Below are positions 43,729 to 52,725 of a stretch of DNA of 64,000 nucleotides, piece after piece (position 1 is the first letter of the stretch; every line of letters starts with the position of its first letter). The translations under genes and the position numbers were made by a program. The DNA is from Clostridium sp. UBA1056 (GTDB lineage: Bacteria; Bacillota; Clostridia; Clostridiales; Clostridiaceae). Below the pieces are notes generated by a model. That model saw nothing but the letters and a program-made list of their open reading frames with translations. It did no database searches and had not been told where the DNA came from. The DNA lies in contig DCDL01000024.1 of NCBI GenBank assembly GCA_002316385.1, positions 114,195 through 178,194 on the forward strand, in the 5' to 3' direction.

Positions 43729-44400
43729 ATGAGTAGTGTTTTAAAGAATTTAGACGATGGTAAAGGTAAATCTATAAGAGAAGTAGTTCTTCAAGAACTT
43801 AGAACAGCTATATTCACAGGAGATATAAAACCAGGTGATAGGTTGGTGGAGAATAATATAGCTACAGCTATGGGAGTCAGTAGAACTCCAGTTAGAGAAG
43901 CACTAAGACAGTTGGAAAGTGAAGGATTAGCTATAAATATTCCTAGAAAAGGAACTGTGGTTAAGGGGATTTGTATTGAGGATGCCATAGAAATTTATGA
44001 TATACGTGAAGTATTAGAAGGCCTTGTTGTAAGAGGAGCATGCTTACATATTTCTAGAATTGAGATAAGAGAGTTGAAAGAAATAATAGAAGATATGAAA
44101 AGCCTTATTGAGAATAATGAAGAAAAAGAATATGTAGAAGTTCATAGTAGATTTAATAGGATAATTTTAGATGCTTGCCACAATAAAAGATTAATAGCAC
44201 AAATGGAATATATATATGAGTACTTACAAAGCCTAAGAAAGGTTAGTTTAATGACTAAGGAAAGAAAGCTAGAGGCACTTAAGGAGCATATAGAAATTGT
44301 AGATGCTATAGAAGTAGGAAATGAGGAGCTTGCTGAAGAAAGAGCAAGAGCTCATGTTAGGTGTGCTAAAAAATCCTTCCAAAGTGCTGTAGCTAAGTAA
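43729..44400 (+). CDS. GntR-family regulator (FCD domain), likely controls the citrate cluster
   Basis: 223 residues. The winged helix is IREVVLQELRTAIFTGDIKPGDRLVENNIATAMGVSRTPVREALRQLESEGL. The FCD effector domain follows, with DIREVLEGLVVRGA, HSRFNRIILDACHN and H-containing ARAHVRCAK; its His/Asp positions suit a metal plus a carboxylic acid such as citrate. It lies directly upstream of citD in the same direction. Two TGTATACA palindromes in the gap are likely its operators. Its own strong terminator separates it from citD. Confidence 0.88.
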   Translation: MSSVLKNLDDGKGKSIREVVLQELRTAIFTGDIKPGDRLVENNIATAMGVSRTPVREALRQLESEGLAINIPRKGTVVKGICIEDAIEIYDIREVLEGLVVRGACLHISRIEIRELKEIIEDMKSLIENNEEKEYVEVHSRFNRIILDACHNKRLIAQMEYIYEYLQSLRKVSLMTKERKLEALKEHIEIVDAIEVGNEELAEERARAHVRCAKKSFQSAVAK

Positions 44401-44441
44401 ATTATTTAGATAGATGTCTAAATAATTAAAATATGTAAAGT

Positions 44442-44490
44442 AAAAAGAATTGTTAATACTAAGTTGTATTAATAATTCTTTTTATTTTAT
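44442..44490 (+). terminator. Strong terminator after gntR
   Basis: An 18-pair stem, 44442-44459 with 44466-44483 (inner part TGTTAATAC with GTATTAATA, one G-U pair), loop TAAGTT, followed by ATTTTAT. A smaller hairpin, ATTATTTAGA with TCTAAATAAT, lies just before it at 44401-44426. Confidence 0.85.
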
Positions 44491-44567
44491 AAGAAAAATT
44501 ATCTAGATCATAAAATTATGAAAAAATTAAAAAAATATTTAGATTTCTATTGATTTTCATAAATTAA

Positions 44568-44598
44568 TTGTATACACTATAATAAAGATGTATACAAA
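44568..44598. promoter_or_regulatory. Twin TGTATACA operators and -10 box upstream of citD
   Basis: TTGTATACA (44568-44576) and TGTATACAA (44589-44597) are two palindromic sites with centres 20 bases apart, two turns of the helix. A TATAAT (44578-44583) lies between them, so a bound repressor would cover the promoter. The core fits the T-GT-AC-A rule for FCD-type GntR regulators. A start site around 44590 is inferred. Confidence 0.7.
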
Positions 44599-44661
44599 AT
44601 GTGTTGATAATATGAAAAGGAATACAAAATGCATTAATATTTTTAATCAGGAGGCGTGAAT

Positions 44662-44946
44662 ATGGAACTTAAAACAGTAGCTAGCGCTGGTACATTGGAG
44701 TCCAGTGATATTCAAATTATAATTGAACCTTCAACTGCTGGAATAGAAATTACTCTAGAAAGTACTGTTAAAGCACAATTTGGAGAGGAAATAGAAGCAG
44801 TTATTAATGAGACTCTTAACTCTTTAGGGGTAAAAAATGCAAAGATATTTGCTAATGATAAAGGTGCAATCAACCCTGTAATTAAAAGTAGAGTACAGAC
44901 TGCAGTTCATAGAGCAGCTGAAAATAAGGAATATAAATGGATGTAA
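44662..44946 (+). CDS. citD: Citrate lyase acyl carrier protein (gamma subunit)
   Basis: 94 residues from ATG 44662, 7 bases after AGGAGG. TASAGTLESSDIQI-type motif (here VASAGTLESSD) carries the serine that takes the phosphoribosyl-dephospho-CoA group made by CitG and attached by CitX. It swings acetyl and citryl thioesters between the alpha and beta subunits. First gene of citD-citE-citF. Confidence 0.95.
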   Translation: MELKTVASAGTLESSDIQIIIEPSTAGIEITLESTVKAQFGEEIEAVINETLNSLGVKNAKIFANDKGAINPVIKSRVQTAVHRAAENKEYKWM

Positions 44947-44958
44947 GGGGAGATTAAG

Positions 44959-45867
44959 ATGGAGCTAAGACGTTCAATGTTATTTGTTCCTGGAAACAAC
45001 CCAGGAATTATAAGAGATGTACACATATACAAACCTGATTCAATAATGTTTGATTTAGAAGATGCTATTGCAATAACAGAAAAAGATGCTGCAAGATTTT
45101 TAGTACACAATATGCTAGAAAGTTTTGGAGATTATTATAAAGAGTTAGGCATAGAGACGGTAGTTCGTATTAATGGCCTAGATACAGAGTTTTGGCAAGA
45201 AGATTTAAAAGCAGTAGTAACAGGTGGAGTTGAGGTTGTTAGGATTCCTAAAACAGAAACTGTCGATGATGTTATGACTGTAGATAGAGAAGTAGAAAAA
45301 ATAGAAAAAGCCTGTGGAAGAGAAGTTGGCTCCACTAAGATAATGGTAGCTATTGAATCAGCTCTGGGGGTTATGCATGCCTTTGATATAGCAAAATCTC
45401 CTACTAAAAGATTAATAGGTATGGCTTTAAGTGGTGAGGATTTTGTAACTAGTATGAAAACTACAAGAACTCCAGAGGGAGATGAGCTCTATGTAGCAAG
45501 AGGAATAATTGCTATGGCCGGTAGAGCGTGTGGTCTTGAAGTATTAGATACAGTTTATTCTGATGTAAATAACGATGAAGGATTCTTAAAAGAAGCAAAT
45601 CTTATCAAGAGAATGGGATATGGTGGTAAATCACTAATTCATCCAAGACAAGTTGAACTTATACACAGTGTTTATACTCCAAGTGAAAAGGAAATTGTTA
45701 AAGCTAAAAAGATAGTAGATGCTACAGCAGAAGCATTGAGAGAAAATAAAGGGGTATTTACTGTAGACGGTAAAATGATAGATAAACCAATTATAGAAAG
45801 AGCTCAGAGAGTTCTAGAACTTGCTAAAGCAGCAGGAGTTTTAATTGGAGGTGAAGATAATGAGTAA
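44959..45867 (+). CDS. citE: Citrate lyase beta subunit (citryl-ACP lyase)
   Basis: 302 residues. HpcH/HpaI-type TIM barrel with RRSMLFVPGNNPGI, DSIMFDLEDAIAITEKD, VVRINGLDTEFWQEDL, MVAIESALGV and GKSLIHPRQVE. It splits citryl-ACP into acetyl-ACP and oxaloacetate. 12 bases after citD; its end overlaps citF by 8 bases. Confidence 0.96.
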   Translation: MELRRSMLFVPGNNPGIIRDVHIYKPDSIMFDLEDAIAITEKDAARFLVHNMLESFGDYYKELGIETVVRINGLDTEFWQEDLKAVVTGGVEVVRIPKTETVDDVMTVDREVEKIEKACGREVGSTKIMVAIESALGVMHAFDIAKSPTKRLIGMALSGEDFVTSMKTTRTPEGDELYVARGIIAMAGRACGLEVLDTVYSDVNNDEGFLKEANLIKRMGYGGKSLIHPRQVELIHSVYTPSEKEIVKAKKIVDATAEALRENKGVFTVDGKMIDKPIIERAQRVLELAKAAGVLIGGEDNE

Positions 45868-47410
45868 TAGAGTAAGTAAGGAAATATTAAGTACTATTCC
45901 AGGATATGAAAATAGGAAAGTTTATGAAGCCCCATTTGCTAATCAGCCAGAGGGAACTATGGTTAAAAGTGACAGTGAAAATTTAAAAGAGCAAGTAAGA
46001 AGAACTAAAGTTGTAGAATCTTTAAAAGTTGCTATAGAAAAATGTGAAATTAAAGATGGAATGACAATCTCTTTCCATCATCACTTTAGAGCTGGAGATA
46101 AGCTTTTAATGATGGTAGTAAATACATTAGCAGAAATGGGTGTTAAAAACTTAAGAGTGGCATCAAGTTCTTTAACTAGTGCTCATGATGACCTTGTAGC
46201 TCATATAGAAAATGGTGTTGTAAGCAGAATTGAAAGTAGTGGACTTAGAGGAAAACTTGCTGCAGCAATATCAGAAGGAATACTTGGAAATAATCCAGCG
46301 GTTATTCGTTCTCATGGTGGGAGAGCTAGAGCAATTGTAGAGGGAGATTTAAAAATAGATGTAGCATTTATTGCAGCTCCATCTGCTGACTGTATGGGTA
46401 ATGCCAATGGAGTAAAAGGAAAATCTATATGCGGATCTTTAGGTTATGCAAAGGTAGATGCTGCTTATGCTAATAAAGTAGTTGTAGTTACAGATACTTT
46501 AGTTGATTATCCGAACTTCCCACAAAGTATACCTCAAACTCAAGTTGACTATGTAGTTGTAGTTGATGAAATAGGTGATCCAAAAGGAATAATGTCTGGA
46601 GCAACTAGATTTACATCAAATCCAAAAGAGCTTTTAATGGCAAAAAGAGTATTAGATGTAATGCTTGCATCTGGAAGATTTGTAGATGGATTCTCAATGC
46701 AAACTGGTAGTGGTGGAGCATCTTTAGCAGTTACACGTTTCGTTAAAGAAGAATTAAAGAAGAGAGATATTAAATTAAGCTATGCTTTAGGTGGAATTAC
46801 AGGACCTATGGTGGATCTTTTAGAAGAAGAACTTTGTGATACTTTATTTGATGTTCAATGCTTTGACTTAAAAGCTGCAGAATCTATTGGAAAAAATGAG
46901 AAACACATAGAAGTTAGTGCTGACTTTTATGCTAATCCATTTAATAAATCAGCAGCAGTTAACAAATTAGACTTTGTTATCCTAAGTGCTTTAGAAATAG
47001 ATACTGATTTTAATGTTAATGTTATATCAGGTTCTGATGGTGTTATTAGAGCTGCATCAGGTGGACATAGTGATACAGCAGCTAATGCAGAAATATCCAT
47101 TATAGTTGCACCTCTTACAAGAGGAAGAATTGCAACTATAATTAATAAAGTAACTACTGTTGTTACTCCAGGAAGTACAGTAGATGTAGTTGTTACAGAC
47201 CATGGTATTACTGTAAATCCAAGAAGACAAGATCTAATAGAAAAGTTTAAAAAGACAGGTCTTCCATTAATAACTATGGAAGAGTTGAGAAGGATTGCTG
47301 TTAAGCTAATAGGAACTCCAAAAGAACTAGAGTTTACAGATGAAGTAGTAGCAGTAATAGAATATAGAGATGGAAGTATTATAGATGTAGTTAAAAAGCT
47401 TAAAAAGTAA
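45860..47410 (+). CDS. citF: Citrate lyase alpha subunit (citrate:acetyl-ACP transferase)
   Basis: 516 residues from ATG 45860, 6 bases after GGAGGTG and inside the end of citE. Family segments: PGYENRKVYEAPFANQPEG, ISFHHHFRAGDKL, VIRSHGGRARAI, PSADCMGNANGVKGKSICGSLGYA and MQTGSGGASLA. It swaps acetyl for citrate on CitD, giving citryl-ACP and acetate. Full length. Confidence 0.96.
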   Translation: MSNRVSKEILSTIPGYENRKVYEAPFANQPEGTMVKSDSENLKEQVRRTKVVESLKVAIEKCEIKDGMTISFHHHFRAGDKLLMMVVNTLAEMGVKNLRVASSSLTSAHDDLVAHIENGVVSRIESSGLRGKLAAAISEGILGNNPAVIRSHGGRARAIVEGDLKIDVAFIAAPSADCMGNANGVKGKSICGSLGYAKVDAAYANKVVVVTDTLVDYPNFPQSIPQTQVDYVVVVDEIGDPKGIMSGATRFTSNPKELLMAKRVLDVMLASGRFVDGFSMQTGSGGASLAVTRFVKEELKKRDIKLSYALGGITGPMVDLLEEELCDTLFDVQCFDLKAAESIGKNEKHIEVSADFYANPFNKSAAVNKLDFVILSALEIDTDFNVNVISGSDGVIRAASGGHSDTAANAEISIIVAPLTRGRIATIINKVTTVVTPGSTVDVVVTDHGITVNPRRQDLIEKFKKTGLPLITMEELRRIAVKLIGTPKELEFTDEVVAVIEYRDGSIIDVVKKLKK

Positions 47411-47460
47411 GCTGAAATATTATCTTTGAGAAAATCTTTAAGCACATAATTTATTAACCC

Positions 47461-47495
47461 TACTAAGCTTTACTAAAATATAGTGAAGCTTAGTA
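47461..47495. repeat. 15-bp hairpin between citF and the citrate transporter gene
   Basis: TACTAAGCTTTACTA (47461-47475) pairs with TAGTGAAGCTTAGTA (47481-47495), one G-U pair, loop AAATA. No T-run, so it is more likely an RNA-stability or processing stem than a terminator. Confidence 0.6.
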
Positions 47496-47531
47496 ATGAA
47501 ATTATAAAATTTAATTTTAGGAGGATTAATT

Positions 47532-48878
47532 ATGCCAGAAAATCTTATTGGAGAAAAAAAAGGTCCGTTTAAAGTATACGGTATGCCCTGGTACATTTTT
47601 GCAGGAGTTGCAGTAATAGTGTTCTTTGCAGCAATTAAAGGATACTTACCTAAAAACTCTGTAGGTGCCTTTGCATTATTATACTCAGTAGGTATACTGT
47701 TTGCAATGATTGGAGACAGAATTCCAATATGGAAAGAATATGTTGGAGGAGGTCCTATCCTTGCTTTCCTCGGCTCAGCAGCATTAGTTTACTGGGGAAT
47801 AATACCAGAAGCTAGCGTTGAAACTGTAAAAATATTTATGGATACAGCAGACTTTTTAGACTTATTTATAGCAGTACTTATAACAGGATCAATATTATCA
47901 GTTAATAGAAAATTACTTATGAAAGCTTTCCTTGGGTACATTCCAGCGATACTAGGAGGAGTACTTGCAGCTTTCTGTCTCGGAGCTTTAGGTGGAGTTA
48001 TATTTGGAATTCCAGTATCAGAGATAGCTACTAAGTATGTATTACCAATAATGGGTGGTGGTACTGGAGCAGGAGCAATTCCTATGAGTGAAATCTATTC
48101 AAGTGTTACTGGGGGAGATCCGGGAGCATGGTTATCATTTGCTCTTTCAATTCTTACAATAGCTAATATCATAGCTATCATAGCTGCTTCTATATTAAAC
48201 AAATTTGGCGAAACTAAAGCTGGAGCTAAATTTAACGGACATGGTGAATTAATAAAAAAGGCAGAAGATATATCTAAATTAGAAGAAACAAGAATAGTAA
48301 AAGTTACAGCTAAAGAAGTTGCAGCAGGATTAATTCTTGCATGTACATTCTATGTATTTGGAAATATCTTATCAAAAACTTTAGTTATACCAGAATTCAC
48401 GTTAATGGGAATTAATGTGAAAATTGATATTCATAGATTTGCTTGGATGGTTATTTTGGTAGCCATAACTAACGTGGCTAATATAATTCCATTAGAATTA
48501 AAAGAAGGGGCTAAGAAGCTTCAAGGATTCTTCTCTAAACAATTCCTACTAGTAGTAATGGTTGGAGTTGGTATAGCTATGACAGATCTTGGAGAGCTTA
48601 TAGCGGCATTTAGCTTTGCTAATGTTATTATAGCAACTTTAATAGTTTTAGGTGCAATCCTTGGATCAGCACTTGTAGGTTGGTTAGTAGGATTCTATCC
48701 AATAGAAACATCAATTACAGCTGGATTATGTATGGCAAATCGTGGAGGATCAGGAGACGTTGCAGTTCTTACAGCAGCAAATCGTATGGATTTGATGTCC
48801 TTTGCACAAATTTCTTCTCGTCTTGGTGGAGGAATAATGTTGATATTAGCAAGTATAGCCTTTGGAATATTCTTCTAA
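47532..48878 (+). CDS. citS: 2-hydroxycarboxylate transporter (Na+/citrate symporter, CitS-like)
   Basis: 448 residues. About eleven hydrophobic segments. The 2HCT family's two GGxG-type reentrant loops appear as IMGGGTGAGAIPMSEIY and CMANRGGSGDVAVLTAANRM. Start MPENLIGEKKGPFKVYGMPWYIF. It imports citrate (or malate) with sodium, feeding the lyase. Substrate citrate is inferred from the operon. TTAGGAGG precedes the ATG; a terminator follows. Confidence 0.9.
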   Translation: MPENLIGEKKGPFKVYGMPWYIFAGVAVIVFFAAIKGYLPKNSVGAFALLYSVGILFAMIGDRIPIWKEYVGGGPILAFLGSAALVYWGIIPEASVETVKIFMDTADFLDLFIAVLITGSILSVNRKLLMKAFLGYIPAILGGVLAAFCLGALGGVIFGIPVSEIATKYVLPIMGGGTGAGAIPMSEIYSSVTGGDPGAWLSFALSILTIANIIAIIAASILNKFGETKAGAKFNGHGELIKKAEDISKLEETRIVKVTAKEVAAGLILACTFYVFGNILSKTLVIPEFTLMGINVKIDIHRFAWMVILVAITNVANIIPLELKEGAKKLQGFFSKQFLLVVMVGVGIAMTDLGELIAAFSFANVIIATLIVLGAILGSALVGWLVGFYPIETSITAGLCMANRGGSGDVAVLTAANRMDLMSFAQISSRLGGGIMLILASIAFGIFF

Positions 48879-48900
48879 AATCAGTTTTGAAAATAAATAT

Positions 48901-48932
48901 AAAAGGAGTGTTGATGTCAACACTCTTTTTAT
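48901..48932 (+). terminator. Terminator after the citrate transporter
   Basis: GAGTGTTGA (48906-48914) pairs with TCAACACTC (48917-48925), two-base loop, followed by TTTTTATAT. A further stem AAGTTGAA (48999-49006) with TTCAACTT (49036-49043) lies in the gap to the next gene. Confidence 0.85.
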
Positions 48933-49114
48933 ATTATGATACAATGTAAGTATTAAATGTAATTTAACTTTAGCGAAGATTAATATTTTAATGAAACTAA
49001 GTTGAAACTATGTAGGATAAAGTTACTAGTTTATCTTCAACTTAAAATATAAGAAATTACTATAGGACTAGGCATTAAATAAAATGGTCATTAACTTATA
49101 ATGGAGTGAAAAAT

Positions 49115-49318
49115 ATGGGGAAAAAGAAAAATAGAAAAACCAATAAAGAAATTCTACAAGAAGCTCATGCAGAAGGAATGTTTATTGAAGCTGAAGAAAT
49201 GGCTAAAGGTAAAAAGAAGTATGAGTTTAGAAGTGGATTTGATACTATATTATCAGTAATCATAGTAATTATTGCATTATTAATAATATCTTTTGTAAGA
49301 AGATATTTTAACCTATAA
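49115..49318 (+). CDS. Small membrane-anchored protein inside the citrate cluster
   Basis: 67 residues from ATG 49115 (GGAG 8 bases upstream); an in-frame GTG 9 bases earlier overlaps that site. A basic, helical N-terminal half (GKKKNRKTNKEILQEAHAEG) and one membrane helix near the C-terminus (FDTILSVIIVIIALLIISFV). It is not OadG, whose membrane helix is at the other end. Unknown function; position between transporter and citC suggests a role with the transporter or chance insertion. Confidence 0.6.
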   Translation: MGKKKNRKTNKEILQEAHAEGMFIEAEEMAKGKKKYEFRSGFDTILSVIIVIIALLIISFVRRYFNL

Positions 49319-49357
49319 AGTCAATAGTATATATAATTTATAAAATGAGGTGAAAAA

Positions 49358-50395
49358 ATGTATTATAGTACTCAGAAAATAAATCTTAAATCTAAAATAG
49401 AAGCAAATAGAGTTAAGGAATTTTTAAAGAGATTTGACCTTAAATATGAAGATGTAGATTATACTTTAATCATAGAGGAAAATGGTGATATAATAGCTAC
49501 TTGTTCTAAAAAGAATAATATAGTTAAATGCTTTGCTGTAAGTGAAGACTATCAAGGTCAAGGAATATCTAACATCCTTATTACAGATATAACTAATAAA
49601 CTTTTTGAAGAAGGAATATATCATAATTTTATTTTTACTAAGCCATCCAATAATTTCCTCTTTGAAGGACTTGGATATAAGGTCATAGTTGATACAGACA
49701 AGGTAAGTTTACTTGAGACAGGAAATAAAAATATTAATAGTGAGCTGGATAAGGTAAAGAAAAATTATAATATAAATAAAAACGAGCATTATGCAGCTCT
49801 AATTATGAATTGTAATCCATTTACATTAGGTCATAAATACATAGTTGAGAAAGCAGCTAAGGAAAATGATAATGTAATAATATTTGTAGTAGAAGAGGAT
49901 AAGTCATCATTCCCATTCAAAGTTAGATTTCAGCTTATAAAGGAAGGCGTTAAAGATCTTGAAAATGTAACTGTAATACCGGGTGGAGATTATATTATAT
50001 CGTCAGCTACATTTCCAAATTATTTCTTAAGAAAAGATGATGATATTTTGAAGGAATATACTAAAATCGATGGAAATATATTTGGAAAATACTTTTGTAG
50101 GATATTAAATATAACTAAAAGATATGTAGGTAGCGAACCTTATTGTAATGTTACTAATACTTACAATGAAACTTTAAAAGCGGTATTGCCTAAATATGGT
50201 GTAGAAGTTGAAGTTATAGAAAGATGTAAAATAGATAATAAAGCTATAAGTGCATCTAGAGCAAGAGAATTACTCAAAGAAGATAAAATAGAAGAAGTAA
50301 GAGAATTAGTACCAGAAACTACTTATGAATTTCTAAAGACTAGATCAGGAAAAGAGATTATAGAAAAACTTAAAGTTAGAGACTTACCTCATTAG
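49358..50395 (+). CDS. citC: [Citrate (pro-3S)-lyase] ligase
   Basis: 345 residues. An N-terminal GNAT-like part (VSEDYQGQGISNILI) is followed by the adenylyl-transferase domain with MNCNPFTLGHKYIVEKAA, whose xxGH motif binds ATP, and SASRARELLKE near the end. It acetylates the prosthetic group of CitD using acetate and ATP, switching citrate lyase on. TGAGGTG precedes the ATG. Confidence 0.95.
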   Translation: MYYSTQKINLKSKIEANRVKEFLKRFDLKYEDVDYTLIIEENGDIIATCSKKNNIVKCFAVSEDYQGQGISNILITDITNKLFEEGIYHNFIFTKPSNNFLFEGLGYKVIVDTDKVSLLETGNKNINSELDKVKKNYNINKNEHYAALIMNCNPFTLGHKYIVEKAAKENDNVIIFVVEEDKSSFPFKVRFQLIKEGVKDLENVTVIPGGDYIISSATFPNYFLRKDDDILKEYTKIDGNIFGKYFCRILNITKRYVGSEPYCNVTNTYNETLKAVLPKYGVEVEVIERCKIDNKAISASRARELLKEDKIEEVRELVPETTYEFLKTRSGKEIIEKLKVRDLPH

Positions 50396-50480
50396 AAGTA
50401 AAATATTAAGTATAGTTTATAATGTGAGAATACAATTTAATGGTATAAAGTTAGCTTTATGAAATTAAATTTATCTTAGT

Positions 50481-50527
50481 AAGGAAGGGGAAGGTGATAG
50501 GATAATAGTTCCTATCCTTACATTAAT
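50481..50527 (+). promoter_or_regulatory. Ribosome site held apart from its start codon by a hairpin
   Basis: The purine-rich AAGGAAGGGGAAGG (50481-50494) ends 33 bases before the ATG, too far for normal use. Between them GATAGGA (50496-50502) pairs with TCCTATC (50510-50516), loop TAATAGT. Folding removes 21 bases and leaves about 12 between ribosome site and start. No other ribosome site precedes the ATG. Confidence 0.5.
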
Positions 50528-51916
50528 ATGAATGATATAAATGATATAGAAATAAATGAATTTTTGAATCAGAGAGAAAAAAGGGTACTTCATCAAGAAA
50601 AACTTCTTAAAGATATTGAGGGAGGAACTACTCTTGCCACTGTAAGAGTAAATTATCCAGGTATAAAAAAGTCAAATTATATTACAGATAATATTGCTAA
50701 GATAATATGTGAAGATATATATTTATTTTACAATAAAAATATAATCTATAAAGAAGTATATAAGAATAAAGAAGGTGTCATAGGACATTTTATATTCGAT
50801 ATTAATCATATTGAAGTAAAAAAGAAACTTATATATATGGAAGAAAACCATATATTAGGGAGATGTGTGGATTTAGATGTATATTACATGAATGACAGCA
50901 ACGATATGATGCCAGTATTACATGGAGTATCTAGAAATAATATAGGTCTAAAGCCTAGAAAATGCTTTTTATGTGAAGAAGAAGCTAGAATATGCTCTAG
51001 AAGTCAAAAACATAGTATTGAGGATATAAAAGAATATTTTACTAAAAAGTATGAAGAATATACAGGTTATATAGAGAAGAGAAATAAATTAACCTATGAA
51101 ATATCTCAACTGGCACTTAAAGCAATGATTACAGAGGTATCTACTATGCCTTCCTTTGGATTAGTATCACCTGTTACCCAGGGATCACATAAAGATATGG
51201 ATTATTATACATTTTTAGATAGTAGCTTTGTCATAGCTCCTTTTATAAAGGAAATGGCATCTACAGGATACAGTTATGAAAGTCCTAAAAATATTTTTAA
51301 AGCCATAAGAGTCATTGGAATAAAGTGCGAAGAGGAGATGTTTAAGGTTACTAAAAGAGTAAACACCCATAAGGGTATGATATTTTTAATAGGAGTAGTA
51401 GCTGCTGCCATAGGTAAAGCACTTTATGAAAAACTAACCTTTGAGAAAATTGAAATTATATTAAAGGATATGTGTGAAAATATATTAGATGACTTTAAGG
51501 ATTTAGATAAAAAGAAAGAATTAACTCATGGAGAGAAGCTATACTTGAAATATGGTTTTATTGGAATTAGAGGAGAAGCTAAGGAAGGTTTTTCAAACAT
51601 TTTCCATGAAATATTACCCGAGTATGATAATTCTAAGCTTAAAGGTAATAATTTATATTCTCAAATATTGCTTAAGTTAATAAGTAAAGTAGAAGATAGT
51701 ACCGTTGTACATAGACAAAACATAGAAAAACTTCATGAAGTTCAAAGATGTGCTAATGAAATTTTAAATTTAGGTGGCTTCAATACAAAAGAAGGAACTG
51801 AGGCAGCTTATGACTTCGAAAAACAATGCATAGGTGAAAATATAAGTCCTGGAGGTTCAGCAGATCTATTGGCGCTAGTTATATTTTTGACAGAATCTAA
51901 AAAGTTTTTTGCATAA
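50528..51916 (+). CDS. citXG: CitX-CitG fusion: prosthetic-group transferase and synthase of citrate lyase
   Basis: 462 residues. Residues 1 to about 175 match CitX (INEFLNQREKRVLHQEKLL, GRCVDLDVYYM, KPRKCFLCEEEARICSRSQKH), which attaches the prosthetic group to CitD. Residues about 180-462 match CitG (SQLALKAMITEVSTMPSFGLVSPVTQGSHKDMDYYTFLDSS, GVSPGGSADLLA-like ISPGGSADLLAL), which makes triphosphoribosyl-dephospho-CoA. Fused CitXG proteins occur in some bacteria. The start has an unusual leader hairpin. A terminator ends the cluster. Confidence 0.92.
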   Translation: MNDINDIEINEFLNQREKRVLHQEKLLKDIEGGTTLATVRVNYPGIKKSNYITDNIAKIICEDIYLFYNKNIIYKEVYKNKEGVIGHFIFDINHIEVKKKLIYMEENHILGRCVDLDVYYMNDSNDMMPVLHGVSRNNIGLKPRKCFLCEEEARICSRSQKHSIEDIKEYFTKKYEEYTGYIEKRNKLTYEISQLALKAMITEVSTMPSFGLVSPVTQGSHKDMDYYTFLDSSFVIAPFIKEMASTGYSYESPKNIFKAIRVIGIKCEEEMFKVTKRVNTHKGMIFLIGVVAAAIGKALYEKLTFEKIEIILKDMCENILDDFKDLDKKKELTHGEKLYLKYGFIGIRGEAKEGFSNIFHEILPEYDNSKLKGNNLYSQILLKLISKVEDSTVVHRQNIEKLHEVQRCANEILNLGGFNTKEGTEAAYDFEKQCIGENISPGGSADLLALVIFLTESKKFFA

Positions 51917-51949
51917 ACTTTATCTTGATATAGATGTAAACTCTTAAAG

Positions 51950-51996
51950 TAGATGTTTTTAATGTATAAATAATATTAAATACATCTATTTTTTAT
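51950..51996 (+). terminator. Terminator of the citrate cluster
   Basis: TAGATGT (51950-51956) pairs with ACATCTA (51982-51988), and TTTAAT (51958-51963) with ATTAAA (51975-51980), one T-T mismatch, followed by TTTTTTATT. The rest of the gap to 52247 is AT-rich with no gene I can support. Confidence 0.8.
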
Positions 51997-52247
51997 TACC
52001 TTTTAGAAAGATTATGATGAAGTAATAAATTTTTTAAAAAGATTGAAGGATAGAAATATATATGGAGTTCAAGGCATAGAAAAGAATTAGAATAATATTT
52101 TATACAACTAATACAGTTAATATAAGTAATATGATTTATAGAAATAAATTATAAAAAATTATTAATAATTTATATTGAAATATTTGAAAATTCAGTATAG
52201 AATGTATTTGTGATAATAATTTAACAACCGTTACAGGGGGGAAAATA

Positions 52248-52724
52248 ATGAATACATCATTTGATTATGCTCAGTTAGATACTATATTAGAAAATCATGG
52301 ATATAGTTCTACTAATATAATTGCCATATTACAAGATACTCAAGAAATCTATAGATACCTTCCAGAGGAAATATTTCCATATTTCGCTAAGAAGTTAGAG
52401 GTGAGTGAAGCTAAGATTTATAGTGTAGCTACATTTTATGAGAATTTTTCCTTGGAACCAAAAGGAAAATATGTAATAAAAATATGTGACGGAACAGCAT
52501 GTCATGTAAGAAAATCTATACCAATATTAGAAAAGCTGCAAAGCCAATTAAATCTTTCAGAAAATAAGGTTACTACAGATGATTTAATGTTTACAGTGGA
52601 AACGGTTTCATGTCTTGGGGCTTGTGGGTTAGCACCAGCAATAACAGTTAATGACAAGGTTCATGGAGCTATGACTCCGGAAAAGGCAGTGGAACTTCTA
52701 AAAATGCTTAAGGAGGACAAATAG
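52248..52724 (+). CDS. NuoE-like [2Fe-2S] subunit of [FeFe]-hydrogenase (HydC-type)
   Basis: 158 residues. Thioredoxin-fold 2Fe-2S protein with ligands in CDGTACHV (near residues 80-85) and CLGACG (near 121-125). Helical start with LEDTQEIYRYLPEE-like QDTQEIYRYLPEEIF, as in NuoE. It passes electrons from NADH-side flavin to the hydrogenase. GGGGGG precedes the ATG. First gene of a three-subunit operon; the next ATG starts 1 base after its stop. Confidence 0.92.
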   Translation: MNTSFDYAQLDTILENHGYSSTNIIAILQDTQEIYRYLPEEIFPYFAKKLEVSEAKIYSVATFYENFSLEPKGKYVIKICDGTACHVRKSIPILEKLQSQLNLSENKVTTDDLMFTVETVSCLGACGLAPAITVNDKVHGAMTPEKAVELLKMLKEDK

Positions 52725-52725
52725 T

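Noticed and set aside
46927..47445. 172-codon reverse-strand frame within citF
   Set aside because: citF is certain on the forward strand. The reverse frame is hydrophobic only because it complements coding sequence.
52007..52090. 27-codon frame between the citrate and hydrogenase operons
   Set aside because: It begins directly after a stop, has no start codon and no ribosome site; short open frames like this occur by chance in AT-rich DNA.
52208..52227. Possible Rex (redox repressor) site before the hydrogenase operon
   Set aside because: The sequence starts TTGTGA and ends TAACAA, but the half-sites are two bases further apart than the 18-bp Rex consensus and do not match each other.
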